DNA of 64,000 nucleotides, from contig QEVO01000001.1 of the NCBI GenBank assembly GCA_003577275.1, forward strand, positions 930,001-994,000, written 5' to 3'. Both the position numbers and the translations under genes were made by a program. This DNA is from Pseudomonadota bacterium. Its GTDB lineage: Bacteria; Pseudomonadota; Alphaproteobacteria; Sphingomonadales; Govanellaceae. This document shows positions 42,472-51,893 of the stretch, in pieces (position 1 is the stretch's first letter; each line of letters begins with the position of its first letter). The notes below the pieces were generated by a model. That model searched no databases and had not been told where the DNA came from. It saw nothing but the letters and a program-made list of their open reading frames with translations.

Positions 42472-43668
42472 TTAGGCTTTGGAAGCCGTGTTGCCGGATT
42501 GTTGTCCGGTAAAGGATCGGGCGATCAGCATTTTCATGATCTCGGTGGTGCCGCCATAGATGCGCTGCGCCCGCACGTCGGCATAAAGCCGGGCGATCGG
42601 ATATTCCAGCATATACCCGTAGCCGCCATGCAGCTGCACGCAATCATCAACGATCTGCACCAGCGTTTCCGTCGACCACCACTTGATCATCGCCGCCGTG
42701 GTGACGTCGATCCCGCCGTTCATGTGCTGCATGATGCAGGAATCAAGGAAGCCGCGCATTACTTCGATTTTTGTTTTGACTTCAGCCAGCTTGAATTGAG
42801 TGTTCTGAAAATCGACGATGCGCTGCCCGAAGGCCTGGCGCTCCCGCACATAACGCAGGGTCTGATCAAAGGCATACTCGGACAATCCCAGCGCCCGAAC
42901 GCCGATCAACAGCCGCTCCCAGGGCAACTGATCCATCAGCTGATAAAGCCCGCGTCCTTCCTCGCCGCCGAGCAGGTTTTCCGTCGGCACCACGACATCA
43001 TCGAAGAATAATTCGGAGGTGTCTTGAGATTTCATACCGATCTTATCGAGGTTTCGTCCGCGACGAAACCCCGGCGCCTTGGCGGCTTCCACCAGGATAA
43101 GGGAAATGGCCTTGGAGCCGGCATTGCGGTCGGTCTTGGCGGCAACGCAAATCAGATCGGCAGTCTGCCCGTTGGTAATGAAAATCTTGGAGCCGTTGAG
43201 ACGGTAATGATCGCCTTCGCCAATGGCCGTGGTTCTTATGTTGCGCAGATCGGAACCGGCGCTGGGCTCGGTCATGGCGAGCGCGGCGACCATCTCGCCG
43301 CTGGCCAGTTTGGGCAGCCAGCGTTCCTTCTGCGCCGGCGTGCCGTGATCGAGAAGATAGGTAATAACGATGTTATGAATGCCCAGTCCCCAGCCCAGAT
43401 CGCCAGTGCGCGCCTGTTCAAGTAGAATGACCATATCGTGCGCCGGCGCACAGCCGGCGCCGCCCAATTCTGTCGGTATTGCCGCGCCGATCAAGCCAAG
43501 CTTGCCGGCCTTGATCCATAAATCGCGATCGACGCGGCCCTGTTTATTCCAGCGCTCGATATGAGGCGTGATCTCGGCATCGCAGAATTTCCGCGCCGTT
43601 TGTTGGGTGAGGATCATATCCTCCGTCATCCACGGCCGGGGCGGCAGATTTTCATGGGTCATATGCAA
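42472..43668 (-). CDS. Acyl-CoA dehydrogenase
   Basis: This FAD enzyme has 398 residues. The flavin/substrate motif VAALAMTEPSAGSDLRNI and the C-terminal QLHGGYGYMLEYPIARLYADVRAQRIYGGTTEIM are typical. In the last motif the position of the catalytic Glu of medium-chain enzymes is Gly (IYGGT), common in many bacterial FadE proteins that use a Glu elsewhere. It is the last gene of a minus-strand unit with the flavin monooxygenase and PhyH genes. Confidence 0.93.
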   Translation of the reverse strand: MHMTHENLPPRPWMTEDMILTQQTARKFCDAEITPHIERWNKQGRVDRDLWIKAGKLGLIGAAIPTELGGAGCAPAHDMVILLEQARTGDLGWGLGIHNIVITYLLDHGTPAQKERWLPKLASGEMVAALAMTEPSAGSDLRNIRTTAIGEGDHYRLNGSKIFITNGQTADLICVAAKTDRNAGSKAISLILVEAAKAPGFRRGRNLDKIGMKSQDTSELFFDDVVVPTENLLGGEEGRGLYQLMDQLPWERLLIGVRALGLSEYAFDQTLRYVRERQAFGQRIVDFQNTQFKLAEVKTKIEVMRGFLDSCIMQHMNGGIDVTTAAMIKWWSTETLVQIVDDCVQLHGGYGYMLEYPIARLYADVRAQRIYGGTTEIMKMLIARSFTGQQSGNTASKA

Positions 43669-43713
43669 ATGTTCTCTGCGCCTGAAGAGGCTGATGTTAT
43701 CGGGGTGCGCTTC

Positions 43714-44844
43714 CTATATAGCACAGCCGATCGGATTATGGTCCACGGCCTTGAAGGCGATTTTTTGGATCCAGGGCACCTGACGGGCGGCGGCAAACGC
43801 CATGGATCTTGCCTGGGCCGGCCAAGTGGTGACCGAGCTGTAGATCGTGGACCATTTCTGCGTATGGTCGATCAACGGCCGCTGTTCGCGCTCCCAGGCA
43901 TCCAGCGCCTCGGACATATTGGGGTATTGATCCAGGCTATGGGCAAGGCCGATGGCATTCATCATCGCGCAGGCGCCGCCTTGGCCGAGATTTGGCGCCA
44001 TGGCGTGCGCGGCGTCACCGATGATAGCCACCTTTCCTGTCGACCAGCGATCCATTTTGATGGTCTCGAAGCGGTCCCAGCGGCCCTGCGTGGTCACGCG
44101 ATCAAGGGCGCTGGACAGGAAAGGAAATTGTGATTTCCATAGCTTCTTGTTCAGGGGCAAGGCCTTGTATTCGGTATCGGTATCCAAGGTCGTCAACGCC
44201 AGGTAAAGTTCGGTTTCGCTTAAGGCCACGGCAAGTATGCGCCGGATCCCAACCCACCACTCGATGCTCATGTTACGGTCGATATCGATGGCGTCCTGGG
44301 GTACGCGGGGGACGATAATCCTGATGGCGCCGTCTTTAAGAGGCGTGCGCTTAACACGAAGGCCAAGGGAGTCGCGGTTGGGCGAATTGATGCCATCGGC
44401 CACCACCACCAGATCGGCCTTGGCAGTTTTACCGTCGACAAACCGCACAACGCCGCTGGGATCGACGCCAACGGCCTCCGATCCGCTCAAGACTTCTGCG
44501 CCGGCGCGAACCGCGGCCTTGTAAATGGCGTTCATCAATTGCGTGCGGCTCATTTCATAGACCCGGCGGCCGATATTGCAACGCTGCTGCGATGTTATTC
44601 TATCCTTCTCATCGCGGGTCTGGATGCCGATGAACGGATTGGCGCCGGCGACGGTATCCTCATAGGCGTCAATGGCTTCCAGTACGCGCAGCGCATTTTC
44701 GAACATGGACAGGCCGCCTGCGCCGACCAAGCGCAGATCTTCCGCCTTTTCGTGCACGCGAACGCTCCATCCGCGCTTGCCCAGCGCCGCCGCGGCCGTT
44801 AATCCGGCAATTCCCGCTCCAATGATCTCAGCGTGTCGGGTCAT
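43714..44844 (-). CDS. FAD-dependent monooxygenase (salicylate/3-hydroxybenzoate hydroxylase-like)
   Basis: The protein has 376 residues of the group A flavin hydroxylases. FAD motif GAGIAGLTAAAALGKRGW is at about 9-26, the DG motif is in VVVADGINSPNRD, and the FAD-ribityl motif is GDAAHAMAPNLGQGGACAM. Relatives hydroxylate phenolic acids with NAD(P)H and O2, preparing the ring for cleavage. It lies 45 bases upstream of the acyl-CoA dehydrogenase and opposite a ring-cleavage dioxygenase operon. Confidence 0.9.
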   Translation of the reverse strand: MTRHAEIIGAGIAGLTAAAALGKRGWSVRVHEKAEDLRLVGAGGLSMFENALRVLEAIDAYEDTVAGANPFIGIQTRDEKDRITSQQRCNIGRRVYEMSRTQLMNAIYKAAVRAGAEVLSGSEAVGVDPSGVVRFVDGKTAKADLVVVADGINSPNRDSLGLRVKRTPLKDGAIRIIVPRVPQDAIDIDRNMSIEWWVGIRRILAVALSETELYLALTTLDTDTEYKALPLNKKLWKSQFPFLSSALDRVTTQGRWDRFETIKMDRWSTGKVAIIGDAAHAMAPNLGQGGACAMMNAIGLAHSLDQYPNMSEALDAWEREQRPLIDHTQKWSTIYSSVTTWPAQARSMAFAAARQVPWIQKIAFKAVDHNPIGCAI

Positions 44845-44932
44845 TTTCCTTCTTCCCTCAAATTCATTATAGCTTCCCCTGATAATGGGCAGCCTGCAGA
44901 TGGCGCAGGCTGCCCCGCTTTATTGCCGTGAC

Positions 44933-45784
44933 CTATGCCTTAGGCGGCCAAACCTGGGGGAAAAGATCGCAGCCGATGGGGTCGCCCGGCTTCAACCCGG
45001 GATCGCCGGGAGGCGTAGCGCTGAATGATTTGGGCTGGTAGGTGATATCGTCGCCCGCAAATCGGAAGGCGATGGCGCGCCGCCACCTGTCGGTGGCGTT
45101 GCCGCTGGAAGCGTGCAAGACGCGCAGGCTGTTCATGACCACGTCGCCGGGCATGGTATGGTAATGCACGATATCATACTTGGAGCGATCGGCTTCGATA
45201 TCGGGAACCGGCAGCAGACCGATCAAGGCTGATTCGGGGATGCCGCTCTTGTCCAGCGCCTCATCGAACTTGCCGCTGCCCTTCATAAAGTTGACGGGCA
45301 TATAATCTTCTTTGGTGTGGTGCGAACCCTTGACAAATTCAACAGCGCCGCTTTCCTTCGTCGTTTCATCAAGACCGACCCAGAATGAACAAAGCTGCTC
45401 GCCCTCATACCAGCCATAAAATTTGTCGGTATGCCAGGGGGTCGGATAGGCCGAGTGTGGCCCCTTGACCAGCATCAAATCAACCAGCAAATAAGCGTGC
45501 TTAGAGCGCATGAATTCCGCCGCGATTTGGCCGAGTGGAGACTTGAACACGAAATCGCGGAAATCGGGATCGGTCATCCACATGCCGTAATCCGTCACGA
45601 ATAAGCCGTTTTTCGGATCATCCTTCCCGACATAATTGGGGGAGGGATTTTTCAGCGCGCGATCCACCGCGGCGCGCAGCCGTTCGACCCAGGCGGTTGA
45701 CAGCAAATTTCTAAAACAGGTTACGCCGTCACGCTCATATTGCGCGATCTGATTCGTATCAATGACTGTATCGGTAGTGGTCAT
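44933..45784 (-). CDS. Phytanoyl-CoA dioxygenase (PhyH) family oxygenase
   Basis: The protein has 283 residues. The Fe(II)-binding facial triad is visible as HTDKFYGW (HxD) and the distal His/Arg segment in YHTMPGDVVMNSLRVLHASSGNATDRWRRAI. Family members use 2-oxoglutarate and O2 to hydroxylate small molecules. It opens the minus-strand unit PhyH-monooxygenase-acyl-CoA dehydrogenase, and its 5' region is shared with the divergent TonB receptor. Confidence 0.9.
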   Translation of the reverse strand: MTTTDTVIDTNQIAQYERDGVTCFRNLLSTAWVERLRAAVDRALKNPSPNYVGKDDPKNGLFVTDYGMWMTDPDFRDFVFKSPLGQIAAEFMRSKHAYLLVDLMLVKGPHSAYPTPWHTDKFYGWYEGEQLCSFWVGLDETTKESGAVEFVKGSHHTKEDYMPVNFMKGSGKFDEALDKSGIPESALIGLLPVPDIEADRSKYDIVHYHTMPGDVVMNSLRVLHASSGNATDRWRRAIAFRFAGDDITYQPKSFSATPPGDPGLKPGDPIGCDLFPQVWPPKA

Positions 45785-46004
45785 TTCATTGTTTCCTTCT
45801 AGTGAAATTTTCTTGTCTATCGGCAGCTTAGCGCTGGTTCTTTAATGATTATTAGGCCGTGGGCCCTGCCGCCTTTAGCGAGGGCGGACTTGCGAAGTCT
45901 TAGAAAGATTGCCATGAGTCGAGAAAAATGTAAATACATTAAAATCACCGATAAAAAAGATACTAGGCCTAAGAGAAGCCAGGCAAATACATGAAAAATA
46001 ATAT

Positions 46005-46056
46005 ATGTACTGACATTCTGTTGAATGTACTGACATATTATTAAATGTATTGACAT
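46005..46056. promoter_or_regulatory. Three ATGTAYTGACAT sites at exact 20-bp spacing
   Basis: ATGTACTGACAT at 46005-46016 and 46025-46036, and ATGTATTGACAT at 46045-46056. Each has ATGT/ACAT half-sites and the copies lie two helical turns apart, so a regulator could stack on one face. They sit in the 533-base gap between the PhyH gene and the TonB receptor. A fourth copy lies before the MFS gene (53468). The rest of the gap has no supported gene. Confidence 0.75.
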
Positions 46057-46317
46057 ATTGTTTTTCGAGATGCAAAGTAGCCCTATCAGCGGTCGCCATA
46101 GGGGTAATGCGTGGGCAGGTTTAAGGGGCGACGGTTGGGGCAAGGCAATAAATAACAAGCCTGATCGCTCTGAAAAAGCCGCTGAGCAGTAAGAGATTAA
46201 GAATCGAGCTAAGAAGCAAAGCAGCTGACGCTTAGTCATCGATGAGGCAGCGGGTGACGCAGGAATTTCTTGCTGATTCGCTGGTGAGGCGTCATTTTTC
46301 ACGGAAGGGAGATAACA

Positions 46318-48615
46318 ATGCAACAAAGACAGCGGGTCCAGACAGCGCTTGTAATGCTTGTCGCCATGGGGATTGTGGGGGCTGCGCAGGCTGAGCCAGA
46401 CCCTGCGCCGGCCAGGGGGTTAAGTCTGGAGGAGGTTATCGTTACCGCCACAAAGCGCGCCGAGAATATTCAGAATATTCCGGTGACCATCTCGGCAATG
46501 ACAGCGGATACGCTGGTAAGACGGGGCATTACGCAGACCCAGGACTTGTCGGGTTCGGTGTCCAGCCTAGTGGTGATGTCGGCGCATGGCAAGGCGCAGC
46601 CGAATTTTAACCTACGCGGCGTTGGCGTGGCCAATGAGTTCAATCCCAATATCGCCTCGCCGATCGGACTTTATGTCGATGAGAACTACTTAAGTTTCCG
46701 TGCTTCCCATGGTCAGCAGATTTATGACCTGGAGCGCATCGAGGTCGTCAAAGGCCCGCAAGGCACGCTTTATGGTCGCAACACCACCGGCGGCGCCATC
46801 AATATCATCACCCGCAAGCCGTCGCTTGGCGACACCAACGGCTACGTGCAAGCCGGATACGGCAATTACGACCGCTGGAAGTTGGCGGGCGCCGTGGAAG
46901 GCACGCTAATCAGCGATCGGCTGGGCGTGCGCGTTGCCGGCATCCTGGAAAAGGGCGATGGCTGGCAGAAGAACGTCGATCCGGCCAACGCTCGCACCAC
47001 CAAGGATTTCAATTCGGTCAATAACGTTGCCGGCCGCGCCATCTTCCGCTTGAAGCCGAGCGAGGATATCAATATCCATTTAAAGGGCTATATCGCCAGG
47101 GACAATCCGATTGGCGCAGCCGTAACCACCAAGACTCCGCTGGGAACCGACTTTTTTGGCTATTCTCGCGCCGGCTTGAAGAAAAACGAGTTCGAAGTCG
47201 ACACGCTCGGCGAACTGTACATCAAGACCTATGGCGTGCAGCTGACGTTTGATTGGGATTTCGGCGATACGACATTCACCTCGATCACCGGCTATGATAG
47301 AGCGCGGTATAAGAACCAGACCGATTGCGACGGCGCGCCCATTACGGAGTGCTCCGCCGATTATGACAGCAAGTCCGAGCAGTTTAACCAGGACGTGCGC
47401 TTAACCTACAGCTCCGATGGCCTGAAATTGATCGGCGGCCTTTATTACGGCTGGGACCAGATCAACAACGACCCCCGGTTTTGCATCTTCTGCGATCCGG
47501 CGCACTTGACCAACTTCAACCCACCGATCTTTACCCCGGCAGCCATTGCCGCCGGCCTATTAAGGCTTAACCAGCCCTTAGGGGCATTGATAGCTCATAC
47601 CCACTTTGACCAGACGCGGGCATCTTATGCCGGGTACGCCGAGGGATCCTATGAGTTGACGGAAAGACTGAAGGTCACTTTGGGTCTTCGCTTTACCCAT
47701 GACGATTATCTTTACGCCAACGGCCGCACGATTCTCTATGGTCCGGATCGCGTCACGCCGATGGCGACTTCGGTGCCGCTGACCTTCCCCATCGACCTCA
47801 CCGTTCCCACCGTTCGGCGTGACGGTTCTGTCGATAGGCTGACCGGGCGGTTGATATTGGATTATCACGTTACCGATGATGTCATGGTATTCGCCAGCTA
47901 CAGCCGGGGATATCGGGCCGGTTCCTTCAACGGCTTGTCCTACCAAGATGAAAGCCAGATTTACCTGGTCGCTCCGGAAACGCTGCAGGCTTATGAAGTT
48001 GGCGTCAAGTCGCAATTCTGGAACAAGCGGGTGCAGTTCAACGCTTCGGCGTTCTACTATGATTACGGCAATCAACAAACGCAGACTTGTCACGGGGGCA
48101 TTTGCAGCTTAGGCGGCGCTAATGCACGGGTCATCGGGTTTGACGCCGACCTTACGGCGCAGGTTCTGGAAAATTTCAGGCTAACCGCAGGATTAGGGCT
48201 CCTGGACAGCGAATATGATAAGGGTGAAATCATCGCCAATCGCCCTGTCGGCGGCAATCCGGTGCCCTATGCGCCGGAGGTTACCGCCAACATCGGCGCC
48301 GAATGGAACATCATCGAGACATCGGTCGGCAATGTGGACCTGTATGCCGAAGGCCAATATGTCGGAAAAATGTTCTACGAGCCATATAACGGCGACACGA
48401 AAATTCATACTCGCCAGCTCCAAAAAGGATATTGGCTGGTCAATACCCGGCTGAGTCTGACCTCGGAGAAATACACTTTTGCGCTTTGGGCGAAGAATCT
48501 CTTCGACAAAGTCTACTATCCGTACGCCGGCGACCAGACCACCTTCATCGGTATGGAATACTTCGTGCGCGGCACGCCACGCACCTATGGGGCTGAGGTG
48601 CAGATCAACTTCTAA
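46318..48615 (+). CDS. TonB-dependent outer-membrane receptor
   Basis: The protein has 765 residues. The signal peptide ends about residue 25 (AQA before EPD). The TonB box region and plug follow (LEEVIVTATKRAENIQNIPVTISAMTAD; GPQGTLYGRNTTGGAINIITRKP), then a 22-strand-type barrel ending in the aromatic tail VQINF. This is the substrate-uptake (SusC-unrelated, alphaproteobacterial) type often found with catabolic genes, and it heads an operon of ring-cleavage and CoA-ester genes. It probably takes up the compound degraded by the cluster. Confidence 0.95.
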   Translation: MQQRQRVQTALVMLVAMGIVGAAQAEPDPAPARGLSLEEVIVTATKRAENIQNIPVTISAMTADTLVRRGITQTQDLSGSVSSLVVMSAHGKAQPNFNLRGVGVANEFNPNIASPIGLYVDENYLSFRASHGQQIYDLERIEVVKGPQGTLYGRNTTGGAINIITRKPSLGDTNGYVQAGYGNYDRWKLAGAVEGTLISDRLGVRVAGILEKGDGWQKNVDPANARTTKDFNSVNNVAGRAIFRLKPSEDINIHLKGYIARDNPIGAAVTTKTPLGTDFFGYSRAGLKKNEFEVDTLGELYIKTYGVQLTFDWDFGDTTFTSITGYDRARYKNQTDCDGAPITECSADYDSKSEQFNQDVRLTYSSDGLKLIGGLYYGWDQINNDPRFCIFCDPAHLTNFNPPIFTPAAIAAGLLRLNQPLGALIAHTHFDQTRASYAGYAEGSYELTERLKVTLGLRFTHDDYLYANGRTILYGPDRVTPMATSVPLTFPIDLTVPTVRRDGSVDRLTGRLILDYHVTDDVMVFASYSRGYRAGSFNGLSYQDESQIYLVAPETLQAYEVGVKSQFWNKRVQFNASAFYYDYGNQQTQTCHGGICSLGGANARVIGFDADLTAQVLENFRLTAGLGLLDSEYDKGEIIANRPVGGNPVPYAPEVTANIGAEWNIIETSVGNVDLYAEGQYVGKMFYEPYNGDTKIHTRQLQKGYWLVNTRLSLTSEKYTFALWAKNLFDKVYYPYAGDQTTFIGMEYFVRGTPRTYGAEVQINF

Positions 48616-48648
48616 TTTCACTAGCTACCCGGGTTGGCTGGGGGGAGG

Positions 48649-48685
48649 CGCCTCTCTTGTTTGCAATAAGAGAATGAGAGAGGCG
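48649..48685 (+). terminator. Hairpin after the TonB receptor gene
   Basis: A 9-base stem CGCCTCTCT (48649-48657) with AGAGAGGCG (48677-48685) has a 19-base loop. It lies in the 163-base space between the TonB receptor and the LigB-type gene. It may trim or attenuate the transcript; no T-run follows. Confidence 0.5.
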
Positions 48686-48778
48686 TCACTACCCGCAGAA
48701 AATTTCCGGCATGCGGTTGAAAATATAAAACTTCCTTCAGTGGCGATTTATATCTCGTTAAGCGTGAAGAGCTGAGTA

Positions 48779-49783
48779 ATGAAAAAAAACAGTAGGGCTG
48801 CACAAGAGGACACGGCTACAAATAAAATTTCCTTGGCCTTTGCCATGACGCACACGCCAGGCCTTTCGGATAGATTGCAAGATGCGCCAGCGTCGCAAGT
48901 AGCCAATATCATGGATGCCATGGGCATTGTCAGGAGCCAGATTGAGCAGTCGCGACCAGATGTGATGATCGCGCTGATCAATGATCACTTCGATATGTTC
49001 TCCTTGCGCAATCTGCCAACTTTCGCCATTGGCGTCTCGGACCATCATTTTGGACCACCAGAACATTCGCAGGACTGGATCCAGATGAAAAGAACCAAGC
49101 ATCCCGGCGCGGAACCTTATGCCAGAACCATTCTGGCTGACGCCATAGAGCAAGATTTTGATATAACCAGAGTGGCGTCCTGCGAATTCAACCACAACGT
49201 TCTGTTGCCGAAGAAATACTTATGGCCGACGATGGATATTCCCATCGTGCCGGTATTCATCAATTGCTTCTGTCGACCGCTTCCGTCATGGCGGCGTTGT
49301 TATGAGCTTGGGCAGGTGATCAGAAGGTCCATTGCTTCGCGACCGGAAAAAGTCGCCATCATGGCTTCTGGCGGCATATCGCATTGGCCGCCATTCGTTG
49401 ATGAAGAAGAGGCGATATCCGGAGAAAATGAGTTATCGAAACGTATTCTGCGTTGGCAGGCTATGGGGCCTGAGGCCTTATTGAGCGATCCGCAGGTCTC
49501 CAAGGATTTACTGGCCCGGGAGAAAGAACTGGCGTCCTCCAATCGCGAACTGATCAACATCGGCTGGGATGAGTGGTTTTTGTCCTCCATGGCCAGTGGC
49601 GACCATGAGGCGATTCTTAGCCTTGATAAGGAATCAATTCACAAAGATGGCGGCAATGGCGGCTATGAGATGGCCATGTGGGTTTGCCTGATGGGAATCA
49701 TGAGCAGCGCGCCATGTAGAACGCTGGTTTATGAACCAGTGAAGGAATGGATGGGCGGTGTAGGGGTCATAACATATTCGTAG
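48779..49783 (+). CDS. Class III extradiol ring-cleavage dioxygenase (LigB/MhpB-like)
   Basis: The protein has 334 residues with the LigB fold. Metal and acid-base residues are visible: His in FAMTHTPGL, His in INDHFDMF, Glu and His in CEFNHNVLLP, and the later His of GGISHWPP. Such enzymes open catechol-type rings next to the hydroxyls (protocatechuate 4,5-, gallate or dihydroxyphenylpropionate dioxygenases). It is followed 3 bases later by an alpha/beta hydrolase. Which catechol it uses cannot be told. Confidence 0.9.
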   Translation: MKKNSRAAQEDTATNKISLAFAMTHTPGLSDRLQDAPASQVANIMDAMGIVRSQIEQSRPDVMIALINDHFDMFSLRNLPTFAIGVSDHHFGPPEHSQDWIQMKRTKHPGAEPYARTILADAIEQDFDITRVASCEFNHNVLLPKKYLWPTMDIPIVPVFINCFCRPLPSWRRCYELGQVIRRSIASRPEKVAIMASGGISHWPPFVDEEEAISGENELSKRILRWQAMGPEALLSDPQVSKDLLAREKELASSNRELINIGWDEWFLSSMASGDHEAILSLDKESIHKDGGNGGYEMAMWVCLMGIMSSAPCRTLVYEPVKEWMGGVGVITYS

Positions 49784-49786
49784 TCG

Positions 49787-50689
49787 GTGATCACGAAGAT
49801 GGCGGCAGCGCAACCAACAGAAATGCCACAGTTATTGTTGCCGGGGGCAAATGAGTACGCGGCGAATGTGACAAAACTTTCGCAAGCTATTATCAAATCC
49901 ACTTCAAATATGCTCAATCAGGCCTATGGCGCCGATGAGCTGCAAAAATTGGATATCTACCTGCCACGCTGGGATAAGGCCAGGAAAGACGGATCGGTTC
50001 TGATCTTTTTCCACGGTGGCGCCTGGAGAAGCGGCTGCAAGGAGTGGATGGGCTTCATGGCGCCGCCATTCCTGGACCTTGCGTCTATTTTCGTTGCGCC
50101 GGGATATCGATTGGCGCCAAAAAACAAATACCCAGACCAGCTCCATGACGCCTTAAGCGCGGTATCGTGGGTATATCGCAATATCGCTGAATTCGGCGGC
50201 AATCCGGAGAAAATATATATCGGCGGCCACTCCGCAGGCGGTTATTTGGCGAGCCTGGTTGCGCTTCGAAGGGACTTGTATCCGCAATATGGCCTGCCGG
50301 ATCATGTGATCCGGTATTGCTTTCCCATCAGCGCGCCATTCGATCTTTCTCGCGTCTCGGATCGCATACTGGATGAATACCTGGCGGACAGATCCATTTG
50401 CCGGGAAGGTAGCCCGATCAAGTGGATTGACGAGCATTGCCCGCCCTTTTTTCTGTCATATGGTCAGCTGGATATTCCGAATGTGATCGCCGATAACCGC
50501 GCCATGATCGAATTGATGCAAAAATCATCCGCATCCGTTTCCTGGATTGAATGCGCCGGCGCATCTCATTTCGATACCCATGCCCATTGCGTTGAATTCA
50601 ACCACCCCTGGCGGCGGGAAATTACCAGGATTCTGACCGGCGGCTCTCCTCGTCAGGGGAATCTGGCTGCCGGAGTGGACAGTTTCTAG
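49787..50689 (+). CDS. Alpha/beta hydrolase (HSL/BD-FAE-like)
   Basis: The protein has 300 residues starting at GTG (ATG four codons in is an alternative). The oxyanion motif is FFHGGAWRSG, the nucleophile elbow GGHSAGGYLASL, the acid Asp in YGQLDIPN, and the His in GASHFDTHAH. The family includes kynurenine formamidase-like and carbohydrate/feruloyl esterases. It sits between a ring-cleavage dioxygenase and an acyl-CoA dehydrogenase, so it might cleave an ester or ring-fission product. Confidence 0.88.
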   Translation: MITKMAAAQPTEMPQLLLPGANEYAANVTKLSQAIIKSTSNMLNQAYGADELQKLDIYLPRWDKARKDGSVLIFFHGGAWRSGCKEWMGFMAPPFLDLASIFVAPGYRLAPKNKYPDQLHDALSAVSWVYRNIAEFGGNPEKIYIGGHSAGGYLASLVALRRDLYPQYGLPDHVIRYCFPISAPFDLSRVSDRILDEYLADRSICREGSPIKWIDEHCPPFFLSYGQLDIPNVIADNRAMIELMQKSSASVSWIECAGASHFDTHAHCVEFNHPWRREITRILTGGSPRQGNLAAGVDSF

Positions 50690-50713
50690 AGCAGCTACTT
50701 GAAGGATTTTTCC

Positions 50714-51889
50714 ATGTTGCCAGAGGCATCCACGGGGTTATTTGATCTGAGCGCTGATCAAATCGCCATCCAATCCGCGGCGAGGAAATTCGCCCAGCAG
50801 GAGTTGATTGCGGTCGCGGACGAGATTGAGTCGAGTTCCGAGCCGCTCGACCCTGTCTGGCGTAAGGAATACGCCCGCTCTGGCTTTCTTGGGGTGAATA
50901 TCGAGGAACGATGGGGCGGCATCGGGCTTTCCAACCTGGAAGCATTGCTCATCGTGAAAGAATTCGCCATGGTGTCTCAGGCTGTGGCCTGGCCGGTGTT
51001 TGAAAGCGTGGTGGGGCCGGTGAAGATCATCGAGAAGTTCGCCGGCGAAGACTTGAAGGCCAGGCTGCTGCCAGCGGTGTGTCGCGGCGAGATTGTCATT
51101 GCCGCGGCAATGTCGGAGCCCGATGCCGGTTCGGCGTTGACTGATCTTAAAACAACGGCAGTCAAGACGCAAAACGGCTACGTTCTTAATGGTCAGAAGC
51201 GCTGGTGCTCGGGCGCCGGCCATGCCGAAGGGTATTTGGTGTTCTGCCGCTTGGGCGACGGGCCGAGGAAAGACAACATGGCGGCGATATACGTCGATCG
51301 CGATCATCCCGGACTGTCCTTTGGTCAGCAGGAGAGCCTGATGGGCTTTCGCGGCATCGGCAGCGCCGATATATTCCTCGATAATGTCGAGGTGCCGGAA
51401 AGCCATGTGGTGGTTCCCGCCGGCTCCATTGGCAGGCTGATGTCGGTATTCAACCTTGAGCGATGCGGCAACGCCACCATGTGTCTGGCGAATGCGGAAG
51501 CGGCCTTTCAAATCAGCCTCGCCTATGTTCAGGAACGTAAGCAATTCGGCAAGCCCATCGTCGATTTCCAGGCGGTGCAGATGCGACTGGCCGATATGTA
51601 TATGCGGCTACGCGCGGCGGAACTCCTGATTTATCGCGCGGTCGGCTCCTCTGATGCATTGCCGACGGCGGAGGCCAGCAGTCTGGCCAAGTGCTACGCC
51701 AATGAAATCGCCCGCGAGGTAACATCCAACGCCATGCAAATCATGGGCGGTTATGGCTATGCCCGCGCCTACGGCGTAGAACGCCGCCATCGTGACGCCT
51801 GGGGCTGGGGGGTTGCCGGCGGCGTGATCGATATTCAAAAAATAAACCTTGCTTCTCATTTGGTCGGCCGCCGTTTTTCGCAGCGTTGA
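50714..51889 (+). CDS. Acyl-CoA dehydrogenase family protein
   Basis: The protein has 391 residues from ATG 50714, with GAAGGA upstream (a TTG five codons earlier is less likely). N-terminal helical domain, then VIAAAMSEPDAGSALTDLKTTAV for flavin binding, and NAMQIMGGYGYARAYGVERRHRDAWGWGVAGG at the C-terminus. The catalytic Glu position of the YEG motif is absent, as in many subunits acting on unusual acyl-CoAs in steroid and aromatic side-chain breakdown. The ligase gene follows 4 bases later. Confidence 0.92.
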   Translation: MLPEASTGLFDLSADQIAIQSAARKFAQQELIAVADEIESSSEPLDPVWRKEYARSGFLGVNIEERWGGIGLSNLEALLIVKEFAMVSQAVAWPVFESVVGPVKIIEKFAGEDLKARLLPAVCRGEIVIAAAMSEPDAGSALTDLKTTAVKTQNGYVLNGQKRWCSGAGHAEGYLVFCRLGDGPRKDNMAAIYVDRDHPGLSFGQQESLMGFRGIGSADIFLDNVEVPESHVVVPAGSIGRLMSVFNLERCGNATMCLANAEAAFQISLAYVQERKQFGKPIVDFQAVQMRLADMYMRLRAAELLIYRAVGSSDALPTAEASSLAKCYANEIAREVTSNAMQIMGGYGYARAYGVERRHRDAWGWGVAGGVIDIQKINLASHLVGRRFSQR

Positions 51890-51893
51890 ATGA

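Noticed and set aside
45817..46326. 169-residue open frame on the minus strand in the PhyH/TonB gap
   Set aside because: It overlaps the TonB start and the triple regulatory array, has no ribosome site and no recognisable domain; its composition looks like non-coding sequence.
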